Source of the DNA: Priapulus caudatus
Lineage: Eukaryota; Priapulida; Priapulimorpha; Priapulimorphida; Priapulidae
DNA: 22,500 bases
Direction: 5' to 3'
Assembly (NCBI RefSeq): GCF_000485595.1
Contig: NW_014577114.1
Location: 430,527-453,026, forward strand
Shown: piece by piece, positions 1-11,066 of the stretch
How positions within the stretch are numbered: the first letter of the stretch is position 1
Layout of the letters: every line of letters starts with the position of its first letter
Program-made: the position numbers and the translations under genes
Notes under the pieces: generated by a model
Seen by the model: only the letters and a program-made list of their open reading frames with translations
Database searches by the model: none
Told to the model about the DNA's origin: nothing

Positions 1-987
1 GGTTAAACATGGATTTGTTGACTGTTAACAAAGGAGTGAACTGCTTTTGCTATTAGAGCCACAGACCTCAGATGAGCCCAGACGCTCTGCGGCTCTTGTT
101 TCTTTAATTCTTCTTGTGTTTTTTTGTCTTTGACCTTTAGCCACGTTTACCACTTCATTCTCATCCGCTCTATCTTCATTTCCTTCCTGTATATCTTCCC
201 TTGGTTCAATTGTAACCATACTTGTTCTATCCATGCGTATGTATTATTGATTTATCTGTTATCCTCTTCTTCTTCATTGTTTATCATTTGTTCTTTCACA
301 AGGTTTTATTCTTCATTAGTCCGCATTAAGTTGCCCGGTACTGAACACCCCTCCCATGTCGTTTCACCGCCATTCCTTTGTTTGGTCTTTTTCTTGGTGC
401 TACCATCTAGGCATCTCATTGGATCAGTCATGTCGCTTTCTCATGCAATATGTCAATAATATATTTCCTGTACTGTCGTTAGGTTACTTTGACTTTGTGC
501 AATCAGACACCACAATACAAACGACACAGAACACGCAACTATCCTATCTAATTTTCAAATTAACCTATTCTGATGTATCTATTTGGTTAAGTCTTCGTTC
601 CGGCGGTCACCCCGGTAAAACACAGCATATACGATAAAAAGGACCGTGTTCGTGGTAAAGCGAATATTATAACACTCACACTGTGATATCTAACTATGTC
701 TTATAATAAGATACTTACATTAGTATCTCATGATTATAGTCAAATTCAGCCGGTGATTTATGTTCACACACTAAAATGTAGAGAGTAAAGGTTTATAGGC
801 AAAATATTATAAGCCAAAGGGCTCAAGGTTATTTATGTGTTGATTATCTATGTTAGTTTAGTGTATTTACTATTAGTATTACGGTAGAATTAACCCAACT
901 TGAGATATCGATTCGTTGCTGGAGCAGTTCCGAAACACGTCTACTAAGTACGCTCGTCTAGATGCATTAATTCAAATCAGTTCGTAT
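1..987. other. non-coding DNA upstream of the zinc-finger gene
   Basis: I see no gene here. About 110-440 is strongly pyrimidine-rich on the + strand (runs such as TCCTCTTCTTCTTC near 260), and this alone keeps short frames open. No frame shows a recognisable domain. The later zinc-finger exon has a splice acceptor on its 5' side, so this stretch may be intron or 5' flank of that gene. I could not pick out an upstream coding exon, for example one with a CxxC zinc-finger pair next to a GT donor. Confidence 0.5.
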
Positions 988-1542
988 GCCTGGAGTATAC
1001 GACTGAAAAAAATATTCGCATGTTAAAGGCATACTAGGCCCATTGATTATGCAATGTTGACGAATGCTAGAGTAACTGGCACCTTGTGTAGTTAATAAGT
1101 ACATAACCTTATAGCCAAACGCGTTTTACACTATGAACTAGAAAGTCGGAGAAAATACGGACTAAACACGGAAATGTTCAAAAATTAATTATTAACAGGC
1201 AGCGTGCCAGTACCTACGCCCGGGTGCGGGTGCATGGCATCTGGAACCTAGTCTACTAGTGGAGTGAGGCAACGACTTGCGCGCTGGCTGGTATGGCTGG
1301 TATAAACTGGTGCAGCGCTATAAGCATTGTACGTGTGGCTGGCGTGTGACACAATGGTAATCGCGTGCCTGCGTGTCGTATTGAGAATTGTCGTATACAA
1401 AACGCGCGTGCCGTGTTGCTCTTCTTGCATCAATTGATGCCCGAATTTGATCGTATTACAAGTTCTCTCAGGGCAATTAAAAATAAACCAAATATTTTAT
1501 ATAAAATGCTTAATATATTTTTATAGACAAACGTAACGACAG

Positions 1543-1576
<34 letters not shown>

Positions 1577-1889
1577 TATACTCAGTACCTCCGCTAGTAG
1601 ACAATTGGTTCCAGATGCCGTGTGCCCGCGCCCGGGCGTGAGTACTGCCACGCTGCATGTTAATAATTAATTTTGGAACATTTCCGTGTTTAGTCCGTAT
1701 TTTCTCCGACTTTCTAGTTCATAGTGTAATACGCGTTTGGCTATGAGGTTATGTACTTATTAACTACAAAAGGTGCCAGTTACTCTAGCATTTGTCAACA
1801 TTGCATAATCAATGGGCCTATTAAAAATATCAATATAATAATCTATGCCTTTAACATGCGAATATTTTTTTCAGTCGTATACTCCAGGC
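988..1889. mobile_element. long inverted-repeat (foldback/MITE-like) element
   Basis: The left arm (about 988-1266) reappears as its reverse complement on the right (about 1586-1889). Both outer ends read GCCTGGAGTATACGACTGAA inward. By eye the arms are about 94% identical over the aligned part. The right arm carries roughly 22-24 extra AT-rich bases (near 1822-1845) that the left arm lacks. The loop (about 1267-1585) contains a TA microsatellite and no recognisable coding sequence. I found no clear target-site duplication at the ends. Long inverted arms with a non-coding loop fit a non-autonomous DNA transposon or foldback element. The superfamily is not identified. Confidence 0.8.
1544..1575. 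repeat. (TA)n microsatellite
   Basis: An uninterrupted TA run of about 16 units lies within the loop of the foldback element at 988-1889. Confidence 0.95.
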
Positions 1890-2155
1890 GTGGAACCCCT
1901 ATAGCAACACGTGTTGCCCCGGTCGACCCCACCTCTATCGATGCCGATTCTAAACCATTTCCTCTCACAGAAACTGGAAGCAGTGGTATGAACTTAGTTT
2001 GTTCTCATTTTAAAAGCTGTTATTTAGCCAATGATTTTGTACATTCATGTTCACATGCAGCAAAATGTTGAATTTGATTTCATTTTGTGAAACATTATAT
2101 AGCAGCGTAGCGGTGCACCAGTTTGCTGATCGATCAGGCCATAATAAAGATATTG
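1890..2155. other. unassigned non-coding DNA
   Basis: This sequence lies between the foldback element and the next short-TIR element. Only short open frames occur, with no recognisable motif. Its left edge (GTGGAACCCC...) could still belong to the end of the foldback element, because no target-site duplication fixes that boundary. Confidence 0.4.
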
Positions 2156-2451
2156 TTTGTTTGCCCTCACCCGACCGACCCGTCAAAAAGGGTCCGACTC
2201 AAAAAAATTATTTGATATTTAATTTTTTACCAATTTTTTTTAAACAAATTGTATCACTGTACATTATATAAATCTGTAGGCAATACATTATATGTACCAA
2301 GCAAAACAAACATTCAACATAAGAGGTATCTCCACACAAGCACACCCGAGCATGTAGACACCATGCTGAATTTATAAAAAGACCCCTGCCGTAAAAAAAA
2401 GCCGACCTACCTACCCAAACTTCAGCCTGGGTCGGGTGAGGGCAAGCAAAG
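2156..2451. mobile_element. short-TIR element, possible MITE
   Basis: An inverted repeat of about 21 bases closes this 296-bp stretch. TTTGCCCTCACCCGACC-type sequence at 2156-2176 matches the reverse complement of 2430-2451 with about one mismatch. The interior is AT-rich and non-coding. A local GACCC...GGGTC hairpin sits at 2177-2194. A short AAAGAT word occurs just outside both ends (about 2147 and 2448) but is too short to call a duplication. Size and structure fit a miniature inverted-repeat element, though a chance inverted repeat is possible. Confidence 0.45.
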
Positions 2452-3146
2452 ATTTTTTTAATTGTAGCCTCAGTACAGGATAGTCGGTACAGAACGTTGG
2501 TATTAACAGGGTTCGTAGCGGGTCTTCCAAAGTCTTATAAGTACTTATTTTGCCAAAAATAAAATAAGGGTTCTTATTAGTACTTATTTTTGGTGAAATC
2601 TTAGAAAAGTACTTAATAGTCATTTTTTGCCAAAGGACCATTTTTAAACATTTTCTGTGTTAAATTTCGGCGAAATTCCTGACTTGAGAAGTAGTAGAGA
2701 AGTATAATTGTTGTATATATAATACGGAATAATTAAATCTGCTGTGCAATTGTGTATATAAATATTATTAGTGTACTGTAATAGTCGGTGATCTATCGCG
2801 TAAAAAAGTATTATTTTGGCCTCCAGAAAGGGAATAAGTCCTTATTACAACATGTGTCTTACTACTATGAACCCTGAAATTTAATATTAACAGTAATAGT
2901 TAACAGTGATTGTCATTCATGAGTTCACCCTATTATTGTTAATATTTTCAAAATGTTGATAAATTCAATTAATTGTATCACTAAAATGTTTATTAATTAT
3001 TCATTTAATATAATGAAATTATTTCTTGAATAAGTAATTAATCTTGTAACTTTGGAATACCAGAAAGTCATTTATGTTTGGCATAAAGTGGCACCAAATA
3101 CCTCTAGAGTGACATGGCTGTTTATCAGATACATGCCTAATGCAAA
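2452..3146. other. AT-rich non-coding DNA, probable 3' part of an intron
   Basis: The region is AT-rich with frequent stops in all frames. It leads directly into a polypyrimidine tract and splice acceptor, which suggests intron. A diverged local repeat of a GTACTTATT/AGTACTTA-type word occurs at about 2540-2620. No coding signal was seen. Confidence 0.5.
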
Positions 3147-3173
3147 CTTTTGTCTTTGTTGGCACTAAGCAGG
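3135..3173 (+). promoter_or_regulatory. splice acceptor of the zinc-finger exon
   Basis: A branch-like CCTAAT (about 3135-3140) is followed by a pyrimidine tract CTTTTGTCTTTGTT (3147-3160) and CTAAGCAG ending at 3172. The AG is at 3171-3172, so the exon begins at 3173. This matters because the zinc-finger frame is closed by a TAA at 3166-3168 and has no ATG between that stop and 3304. An upstream exon joined here would supply the start. The first two exon bases complete a codon begun upstream. This is a motif reading without transcript support. Confidence 0.7.
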
Positions 3174-6060
3174 TGGTGACGCTGACACTATTTGGTCAAA
3201 TACTTGGAAAACCATCGTGGAGAGTGGAGAGGAGACCTCACTTCTGGATGAGAGTGAGCATGGACAGGGCGAAGATAGTGCGGATGACGATGGACAAGTG
3301 AAGATGATCTTGCAGGAAGATACAGGAATGTGGGTTGTCGTAGACATGACAGGTGAGGGGGTGCCTCTTGAAGAGAAAGTTGGAGAAGTGGAGAAGGAAG
3401 CTGCTGTAGAGGATGCTCCAACAGAGACACCAACTGTAGATACTGACACTGTAGCTACTGAGGAAGCTCTAGAAGGGCAGCAGCTCCTGCAGGAAGAAGT
3501 TGTTGCACCTGATAATCGACCATCTAGCACTACACCTGTAGCTACAGCTGTACAACCCAAAAGCGAAAAGGAGGAGCCTCTTCCTGTTTTTAGTACGGAG
3601 GCGGAGAGGTTAGAATTCGAAGAACATCTCCAGAAGACCATCGACTACACAGAGGTCGACAAACTCTATGAGCCGTACAAGTTTCAGCAAACGGTAGACA
3701 GTGACCTGTTCAAAAATGAAGAGATGAAGAAATATAGGGATCTCTTTGTCTACAATTGCCGTGTTTGTAAGAAAGTGTTTAACAGTGTGAAGAACGTCCG
3801 ACTGCACTGTTTCACTCACACGCAGTTTAAACCATTCACGTGTTCACAGGAGCAGTGCGATTACGCGAGCAATCGCAAAAGTAGCGTGCTTGCTCACATG
3901 CGTAAACACACAGGCAATCTCTTTACATGCAAACTCTGTGAATTCAAGTCCCTGTCACGTTTGTCTCTTGAGGCTCACGTTCAGAAACATGCAGAACCGT
4001 GCCTGAGTAAATGTAAGTTATGCAACGATGACAGTTCATACAGCTCAAAGGAATTGCTCCGAGACCACGTTTTAAAGCACCATGTGACTACAAACGATGG
4101 GAGGAGATACCTGCAAATCTTAGACAATAAGCCAAAGTTGAGTCCCTACGCGCGCAAGCGGCGAAAGGGCAAGCACAAAATTCACGTACACCAGTGCGAC
4201 ATTTGTCTCTTTCGCTGTAAGAGTAAAAGTGATTTGACACGCCACCTGGCAGTGCACAAGATTCGCAGCGTCAACTCGATGCTGTGTGAGCTGTGCGACT
4301 TTGTCAGCGCGCGTGCTGAGTACCTTCTGAAGCACTATAAGACGCACCGCATCCTTTACCTGTGCAGTGTGTGCAACACGAAGATCCTCAGCGCGACGAG
4401 CCTACTGGCTCACCTGCGCGAGCATGCTACCGACGATCAGGAGGAGCTGAACTCTCTCTACGTGAACAGCATCAACAGCAGCATCTATCTTCCGGAGCCC
4501 GACGGTAGCATCGCGACGTTTCAGTGCGGCGCGGGCGGGAAGGTCGTCGGGCTGGACAGCAGCGGCGTCCTCGACGCGCTGCGCACCGATCACGCTGATG
4601 AGGAGCTGAACCACCCGCTGCTGCAGAAGGACAGCATCTACAGCATCTGCAAGTACCGGCCGCTGACCGTCGAGGTGTTCAACAAAATCCAGGAGACGTT
4701 CGGCGCGATCGAGTGCATGTACTGCGGCCGCCGCTTCCACCGGCAGGGCGACTACACCGAGCACGTGAACGTGCACACGCGCGAGAAAGTGTACGAGTGC
4801 GAGCACGACGGCTGCGCGTTCCAGGCGCTCTCGAAGGACAACATGCGGCGGCACGTCGAGAAGGTGCACGAGAAGAAGCAGTACGTGTGCGAGCTGTGCG
4901 CGCACGTCTCCAACAGCCGCATGAAGGCGTGGCACCACAAGCAGGACGCGCACGCGGGCATCATCGACGTGACGTGCCCCGGCTGCAGCGTGCGCTTCAC
5001 GAAGGCGCGCAAGCTGCGCGGCCACATCGCGCGCGTGCACCCAAACATGGACCGCGACATCGTGCTGCAGCTCACCGGCCAGCAGCTGAAGATCCACGGC
5101 AAGCTCGGCCGCCGCTCGTTCAAGTGCAAGTACTGCAAGAAGGTGTTCGTGAACGCGCGCGACCTCGAGAAGCACACGTGGATACACGAGGGCCTGCGGC
5201 CGTACAAGTGCGACAAGTGCAGCTACACGTGCCGCAGCGCGAACAACCTGAAAGTGCACCAGCTGAAGCACTCGAAGGAGAAGACGCAGCTTTGCGAGGA
5301 GTGCGGCAAGAAGTACAAGTCGGTGACGGCGCTCAACTGGCACATCCGCTCGCACGAGCTCGGCCGCATCTTCAAGTGCGACAAGTGCGATTACACGGCC
5401 GTGCAGAAGAGTCACCTGAAGCGTCACATGGAGACGCACAGCGGCGTGCGGCGCTACCGATGCAGCGAGTGCGACTACACAACGAACACGGTGGCCTCGA
5501 TGAAGGTGCACTACAGCCGCATTCACAAGGGTCTCTCTTACAACACGCCGATTCTCAACCAGGCCGAGCTGCCGCCTGACCAGAAGGTGTACAAGTGCAG
5601 CAGCTGCGACTTCCTCTTCTGCAATCTGCCGGACCTCAAGCGGCACCTGAACTCGCGCCACCACGGCCCGTGGCTGCCGAATCTCTCCGAGCTGCACCTG
5701 CAGGAGATCACGACGCCGGACGGCACGACGACTCTCGTGCAGGTCGTCGAGATCCAGTCGTCGGCCGACGGAGCGGCAACGGTGGCGCCCTCTGAGATGG
5801 ACGAGACGACGTCGTCTGCTGCGACGATCTTGCAGCAGATCATCGAGCAGAGTAACAGCCACCAGGTGGAGCTGCATCCCGTCGTCGACGAGAACATGGA
5901 GAGTCTCGTCGTCAACGCGGACGGCGCTGACACAATCATCCTGCAGGAGTCCGAGGAGGTGGTCATCGGCGAGGACTTCGGTCAGTACATCATCCAGTAC
6001 GTGACCGAGGATGGCACCGTGTTGCACACGGAGGTCCCCGCCTCCGAGGTTCCCCAGTAA
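3173..6060 (+). CDS. ZFAT: ZFAT-like C2H2 zinc-finger protein, 3' coding exon (5' partial)
   Basis: The frame is open from 3169 to the TAA at 6058-6060. Residue numbers below count the codon at 3217 as 1, giving 947 residues. It encodes 17 C2H2 fingers in a 7+4+6 layout: about residues 181-403, 500-608 and 637-815. An acidic Glu/Asp-rich segment precedes them, a linker of about 95 residues separates the first two groups, and the tail is acidic. Finger 4 has two extra residues between its Cys and His pairs. The 7+4+6 grouping matches vertebrate ZFAT as I recall it. So do the sequences around the linker (SINSSIYLPEPDGSI; ETFGAIECMYCG), the last block (CDYTAVQKSHLKRHME) and the tail motif ILQQIIE. 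ZFAT is a nuclear DNA-binding transcription regulator. The N-terminal finger and AT-hook of vertebrate ZFAT are absent from this exon and may lie in upstream exons. The first in-frame ATG is 3304 (residue 30). If translation began there the product would be 918 residues, but the splice acceptor makes an upstream start more likely. Third codon positions shift from mixed to almost all G/C after about 4440. Another polydactyl zinc-finger family cannot be fully excluded. Confidence 0.88.
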
Positions 6061-6180
6061 GCTGTCGGTGGTCATCGCCTGTGCTACACCGTAAGACCTG
6101 ACACAATACCAATCACACGACCAGTCGTCGGGTGACACACAACATGAGTTGTGCAAGAATGACAAAATTGGTGCATGTGC

Positions 6181-6203
6181 TATATATATATATATATATA
6201 TAT
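6181..6203. repeat. (TA)n microsatellite in the 3' UTR
   Basis: About 11 TA units follow GTGCATGTGC and precede CGGGGATG. If transcribed, this would be a UA-rich self-pairing tract in the 3' UTR. Confidence 0.9.
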
Positions 6204-6450
6204 CGGGGATGAATGCAGGCTGCACCGGTACAACGTGTGCAGATACGGGTACACGGAGAGTTTGCAGTGAATTGCCATATTCTGCAGGGTCTTTGTTAGT
6301 GTCAGGAGAGGATAAATTGTTCATGGTCATTTAAAATGGCATATCTTTCCATTTTAGAAGAAGATGCACTTCATCAGAATCCATGTATTATAATTAGTAT
6401 GATCAATTATTAATTCATTCTTTCAATCAATTCATTATACATAGTTGTGA

Positions 6451-6497
6451 TGTGTGTGCGTGTGTGTGCGTGCATGCGTGGGAGTGTGTATGTGAGT
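6451..6497. repeat. degenerate (TG)n/(TGCG)n tract
   Basis: TGTGTGTGCGTGTGTGTGCG-type sequence is followed by GTGTGTATGTGAGTG, all inside the inferred 3' UTR. The alternating purine-pyrimidine pattern is interrupted. Confidence 0.8.
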
Positions 6498-6714
6498 GAA
6501 GTCATATATATACACGCATACAGATATACAAACATAATTTGACCTGTCTGTTATTTTCTGTTTGTGTCACGCGCGAAGTTATAAAATATTATGAATGTGA
6601 ACAGCTGTTTTTGTACGTTGTACAGTTTCTCTCATCAGACTGAGATAAGTGGATTGCTCGGAAACTAGATTAATAAGAGTTCTTAATCGCTCGTATAGGT
6701 ATATTTGAATAATT

Positions 6715-6720
6715 AATAAA
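6715..6720 (+). terminator. polyadenylation signal AATAAA
   Basis: AATAAA occurs about 655 bases after the stop codon. It is followed by AT-rich sequence and then a GTTTTTATTT stretch at about 6767-6776, suitable as a downstream element. I saw no better signal between 6061 and 6715. Confidence 0.65.
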
Positions 6721-6744
6721 CCCAATTTATATTTATGAATATTA

Positions 6745-8423
6745 TACTGAATTTTACTATTCGCGAGTTTTTATTTCACTCGTAGATGCCTTTCCTGTTA
6801 TTCGTTCTCGCTGTTGATCGTGGTAAGGAGATTGGCGTGTAGTAGAAGCCTTCTTATATCATGCGCGGCTGACCCTTCTTGCATCAGCCTTATGTGAGTG
6901 AACCGTCACCGCATAGCCTTTAAACCCGCACAATCATTGCTACCAGTGTGCCACCGCCCTGCTGTACTTCGATGGCCCACCACTCGTTTTGCTTCGGTAG
7001 GATATCGTCGTTCTAACCCAGGGCGCCTGAGTGGAAGCGGAGCGTGCGTGGCAGTCTTATGAAACTGCATTGATCCGAGTTGACAGGGATTATCGGGTTG
7101 ATGAATGACTGACACATCCTTCGCATCAACATTGACAGCTTGTTTTTTGTTGTATCTCGATGTTTATCAGCAGGCGGGAACCCGGATTGACAGCAAGATT
7201 GGGGCCGAGTGCATGGTTTTGTACGTTTAATCGTCTTGGTTCTCGCAACCGTTTTTTTTTCCACTTCATTTTTTATTCATAATTCTTTTAAATTTCGACG
7301 CGAGGTAAGTGCTAATTATATGTCTGAGTTGTCCCCGTTGTTGTGCTTTCACTTTTCGAGACGGTCTATCGTTGAGCTGTTCAGTCGCAGACGGTTGTTT
7401 GCTCGGCTTATCTCGCCGAGTCTTCCGCAGATCTCTTGTGGTACGTAGCAGACCGACGTAATAGTATCAGGAAGCACGTAATCGCTAAGCAATATCATCA
7501 GATGCGCGAATCGAATGTGAATAGGAGGAAGACGTTGATATCGGTTAGCGGGACCGTTTGCTCGAATGAACGTTCTGCTTATCCGTTGCTCTTCTCCGTT
7601 GCATATTCACGCCAAAATCATGGCCGTGGCTAGCTGCGGAAGGGGGAGGGGTAGGCACTTGCCACCCACGCCAATGTAAATATTATTGCATGGCCAATGG
7701 CGAACTGTCCATGCACGCGGTCAAGTGCCAATAACACAAACCGCACGGGCTTTTGTCGCTCCACCAGGCAAAATATGAGTAACCGATACACACCATAACC
7801 TAATGAAATATAGCCATATTGCTTTGCGGAGATTAATTCTAGAATTACGTTGAAAGTACAAAACCTGTTCGCGCGACTTGGTGTTTAACCTGCAGGCAAT
7901 AGGTGTGCGGTTTCAACTCGTTTCCTTAATTTCGTCTGTACGGGATGGACAGCGAGGCGACACTTACCGTTTCTCCGTGCTCGCGTAGTCACATCTCGTT
8001 AGCTCCTGCGAATCGAATTACACAGTGAATTCGTTGCGTTTGGATTCTCCGGCTGGGCCTGAAGCGATGAACGAGCGAGTGGTAGCGCCCTTCACGACTA
8101 TGATATTGTACCGACCACCTATCATCACTGGAGGCAAGCGGTGTGCGCATGCTTCTATTAGTAGGGCAGATTAAGTGAAAAATCATTCAGATTGTCATAC
8201 AAGCATCAAATTTTGCGTGTGTTACACGGATAGCCCACTAATTCATAAAAGAACGTTAGCCACGCGAAAATTCAAATGTACAGACACTCAGTTGGCGACG
8301 GGCACCGTGTCGCCTAGCTATGACAATGAAGCCCGTGGCACACTGGCACGTCCCTTTCCTACCCAGGCGCTTACGTGTTCTAACTGTACAAGTACATTTA
8401 CTGAATTACATGCCATAAAGATT
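6745..8423. other. intergenic DNA, no gene recognised
   Basis: The region has moderate GC and frequent CpG around 6790-7640 and 7860-8130. Open frames are under about 85 codons and show no recognisable motif. A G-rich patch (GGAAGGGGGAGGGG, about 7637-7650) lies here. I looked for tRNA A/B boxes and box C/D snoRNA pairs and found none at plausible spacing. Confidence 0.5.
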
Positions 8424-8451
8424 TAATAATAATAATAATAATAATAATAAT
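8424..8451. repeat. (AAT)n microsatellite
   Basis: About nine uninterrupted TAA/AAT units. Confidence 0.95.
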
Positions 8452-9679
8452 GATGCTGTAGCGTTCCTGTTCGCTATTACTGTTCGCTGTTACTGGCCTT
8501 CCATTACTCTAGGAGTAGACAGAGTGGTGCGAAACTGGAATTGTCTTGTCGTTTGACATGAACGGGATGCGAGACCGCTATACAATGGCTACTGACGGGA
8601 GGGCTTGCTTTCAAGAACAATCGAAGATTTTTGTCGGAATTTCTAAGCTGGTAATCTTTAGCGTGTGTAGATGCACGGTAATGGTTTTCTGTTGTCGAGT
8701 AGGAGTAATTAGAGAATTAATATTAAACGATAAATACATCCTTTTTCAAAGTAATGCTATCGTTACGTAACAGCATCCACGGAAAATTTATTGACATTTT
8801 GAAAGATAAACCCATTCAAGGGGACATGCCTTAGTGTCATCACAAGCACGGAACTCAACGCCAGACATTGTAATTCAACGGCCGAGGATGACAACAAACA
8901 ACGTGAAATCAAGACAAAACAACAATGTGTGATTACCACACGCGGAGACCCCGTGGTTATGGGTATTACATCACAGATTATGTATAACAGTAAGTTACTG
9001 CAGTATTTTATGACCTAGGCTATTCATGGGAATTGCGCGCGTGTTCTGTGAATATATATTTGAAGTAAGATAAATGACGACCCTATTAATAATGGCGCAC
9101 GACTCCCTCTAGATATTAAACGAGTAGATCACACTGCTAACAGTAGCTAACATCGAACTATACAATGCACTTCTTATTATAACCAGTGCTGCGTCACAGG
9201 CTAGATAGTGTATAATTAACTCACTGGATTACCTGCCATGATCGGCTAAAATATTTGACGCTTGCAACGAACGTGAATGAACGATGCATCTAGACGTGGT
9301 TTGGCCAAATCGTGTTGTGGAGCAGAGAAAGTGTGAGAGTATCTTCGGCATGTTTTAGTCGTCTTTCTTTCTCCGGCGAATTGTAGACAACAAATAGCAG
9401 AGATTAACAAATAAATTAATCCGGTTACATTTTGGAAGCAGGGTAAATTAACGAAGAAATAAACGTTTTGTGCTTAGTGCGCGTTTGTGCGTGGAGGCAT
9501 GTCCGTTCGTGCTTGCCTGGAAGTATGTTTGGGAAGCCATTCGTTTCCAACTACAATTAACTAATGGTACAGCACCATTACCAATCTGCCAATCTATATA
9601 ATACCTACCACCTACATCATACAAGCATTATACTCTACTAATACTGCGAACCACAATGTACAAATATAAACATCACCTT
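8452..9679. other. intergenic DNA, nothing recognised
   Basis: Stop-rich in all frames and AT-biased. No repeat, RNA or coding signal was identified. Confidence 0.5.
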
Positions 9680-9818
<139 letters not shown>

Positions 9819-9926
9819 AGTCACACATTCACCACCCACACAATCCCAGACTATAATACTACAGATATCACAATAGAGGTTCCTATTTGGAGTGAAGCAA
9901 GCCGTAGTCGCGAGAAAGTGACCTTA

Positions 9927-9974
9927 CATTATTATCAGGAGTTTATCAATATTGATAGACTCCTGTTATTATCG
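9927..9974. repeat. spacerless 48-bp imperfect palindrome
   Basis: The sequence is centred between 9950 and 9951. The core, 9936-9965 (CAGGAGT...ACTCCTG around TATCAATATTGATA), pairs 14 of 15 positions with no loop. The outer arms continue with more mismatches (19 of 24 overall by hand). It may be the remnant of a small inverted-repeat element or a cruciform-capable site. Confidence 0.7.
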
Positions 9975-10773
9975 TAGGAGAAGCATACATGGGAACGAAA
10001 TAGCATAATATATTAGAAAATTCACAGCACTGCATTCTATAATTCTTGTGCAACTCTCACACGATTAATCCCATCCCTCAATTGTTTATATCCCATATAT
10101 AGCATATTCGCATAATACCGCGTGATCCAGTCAAACGTCAGACAGGCAAAATCGAGGTGCGCATTTTATTAATTGTTGTTAGATGCATCCACACATTTCT
10201 ATTTGTAAAATTCATCGCGTTAATTATTGGTTGAATCATCAGCTAGGCAGCTTAGCGCACCCCAGCGTCCTTGCGGGGTAGCATTCGTACACCTGCCTCC
10301 CTGTCGGTTTCGGCGAAGAACGATGAACCCCTATGGGTCAGATTCGCTTTATCGTAAAACGAGAAGTACACTTTTGCAATCTAGGCGACTTCCTGTCCGT
10401 ATGTAACCGATTGCTTGCGCACACATTCGGTTATCTCTTCTGACTGTCTTTAGTGTGCACAGTGCAAACGCAGGTGCATGTTTTTTCCACGATACAGTAT
10501 CAGTTGTAAGACATTTGATGAGTAATTCGCGGTGGAAGGAACCGCAGGGACTGGAAAGTAGGAAGACCGAAGTAGAAAGACGTTGTCTTTTCTTAATACT
10601 TTCTAAAATACTTCGTAAATAATCGCTTTTTTGTGATCTGGACAGAAAAGTGACTAGGATATTGCGGCCGCTCGTGCTGTAAACTATGTCCTCAGATTAA
10701 AATTGAATGCCTTTTGATCGATATTCAACTTGCGATGAGTTATGCGTACCGGCTAATAATGCGCATTCTTTAC
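9975..10773. other. intergenic DNA, nothing recognised
   Basis: No coding signal. A short ACCCC...GGGGT hairpin lies at about 10259-10279 in a slightly GC-richer patch (10250-10340). It matches no RNA class I recognise. Confidence 0.45.
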
Positions 10774-10822
10774 ATTATATAATATATATACATACATATA
10801 TATATAGAGAGAGAGAGAGAGA
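10774..10822. repeat. (TA)n-(GA)n compound microsatellite
   Basis: TA-rich and TACATACA sequence runs into about eight GA units (10806-10822), followed by AATAATAAAATAATAAAATA. Confidence 0.9.
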
Positions 10823-10872
10823 ATAATAAAATAATAAAATAGACAATGTAGATAAGTTATAGATAAACAAAT

Positions 10873-11021
10873 AGAGATATAATGCGGCTTATTGACGTAT
10901 GACATTTGGGCATCAATTATACAGAGCTGGTACCTTCAAAAAGGATAATAATAAATGTGAGCTGCATGGATATTGCCATACTTTAAATCTCGTCATGCTA
11001 TGCGATATCAGTATTCCTATG

Positions 11022-11066
<45 letters not shown>

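Larger units (their letters stand above)
6061..6740 (+). other. 3' untranslated region of the zinc-finger gene
   Basis: This stretch runs from the TAA to a canonical AATAAA with a T-rich downstream region. It is AT-rich and contains a TA run and a degenerate TG/TGCG run. The end is approximate: cleavage would be expected some 10-30 bases after 6720. Confidence 0.65.

Noticed and set aside
4713-5579. A 288-codon open frame on the + strand in another phase of the same exon
   Set aside because: Its product is an Arg/Ala/His/Gln-rich shadow of the finger repeats; the in-phase frame has intact C2H2 fingers.
4402-6330. A 642-codon open frame antisense to the zinc-finger exon
   Set aside because: It coincides with the part where sense codons end almost only in G or C, which removes stops from an antisense frame. 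Its product is a low-complexity Leu/Val/Ala/Arg/His string with no domain.
7040-7115. Considered as a box C/D snoRNA (TGATGA and CTGA words near 7097-7110)
   Set aside because: The boxes are only a few bases apart and lack terminal pairing and guide spacing.
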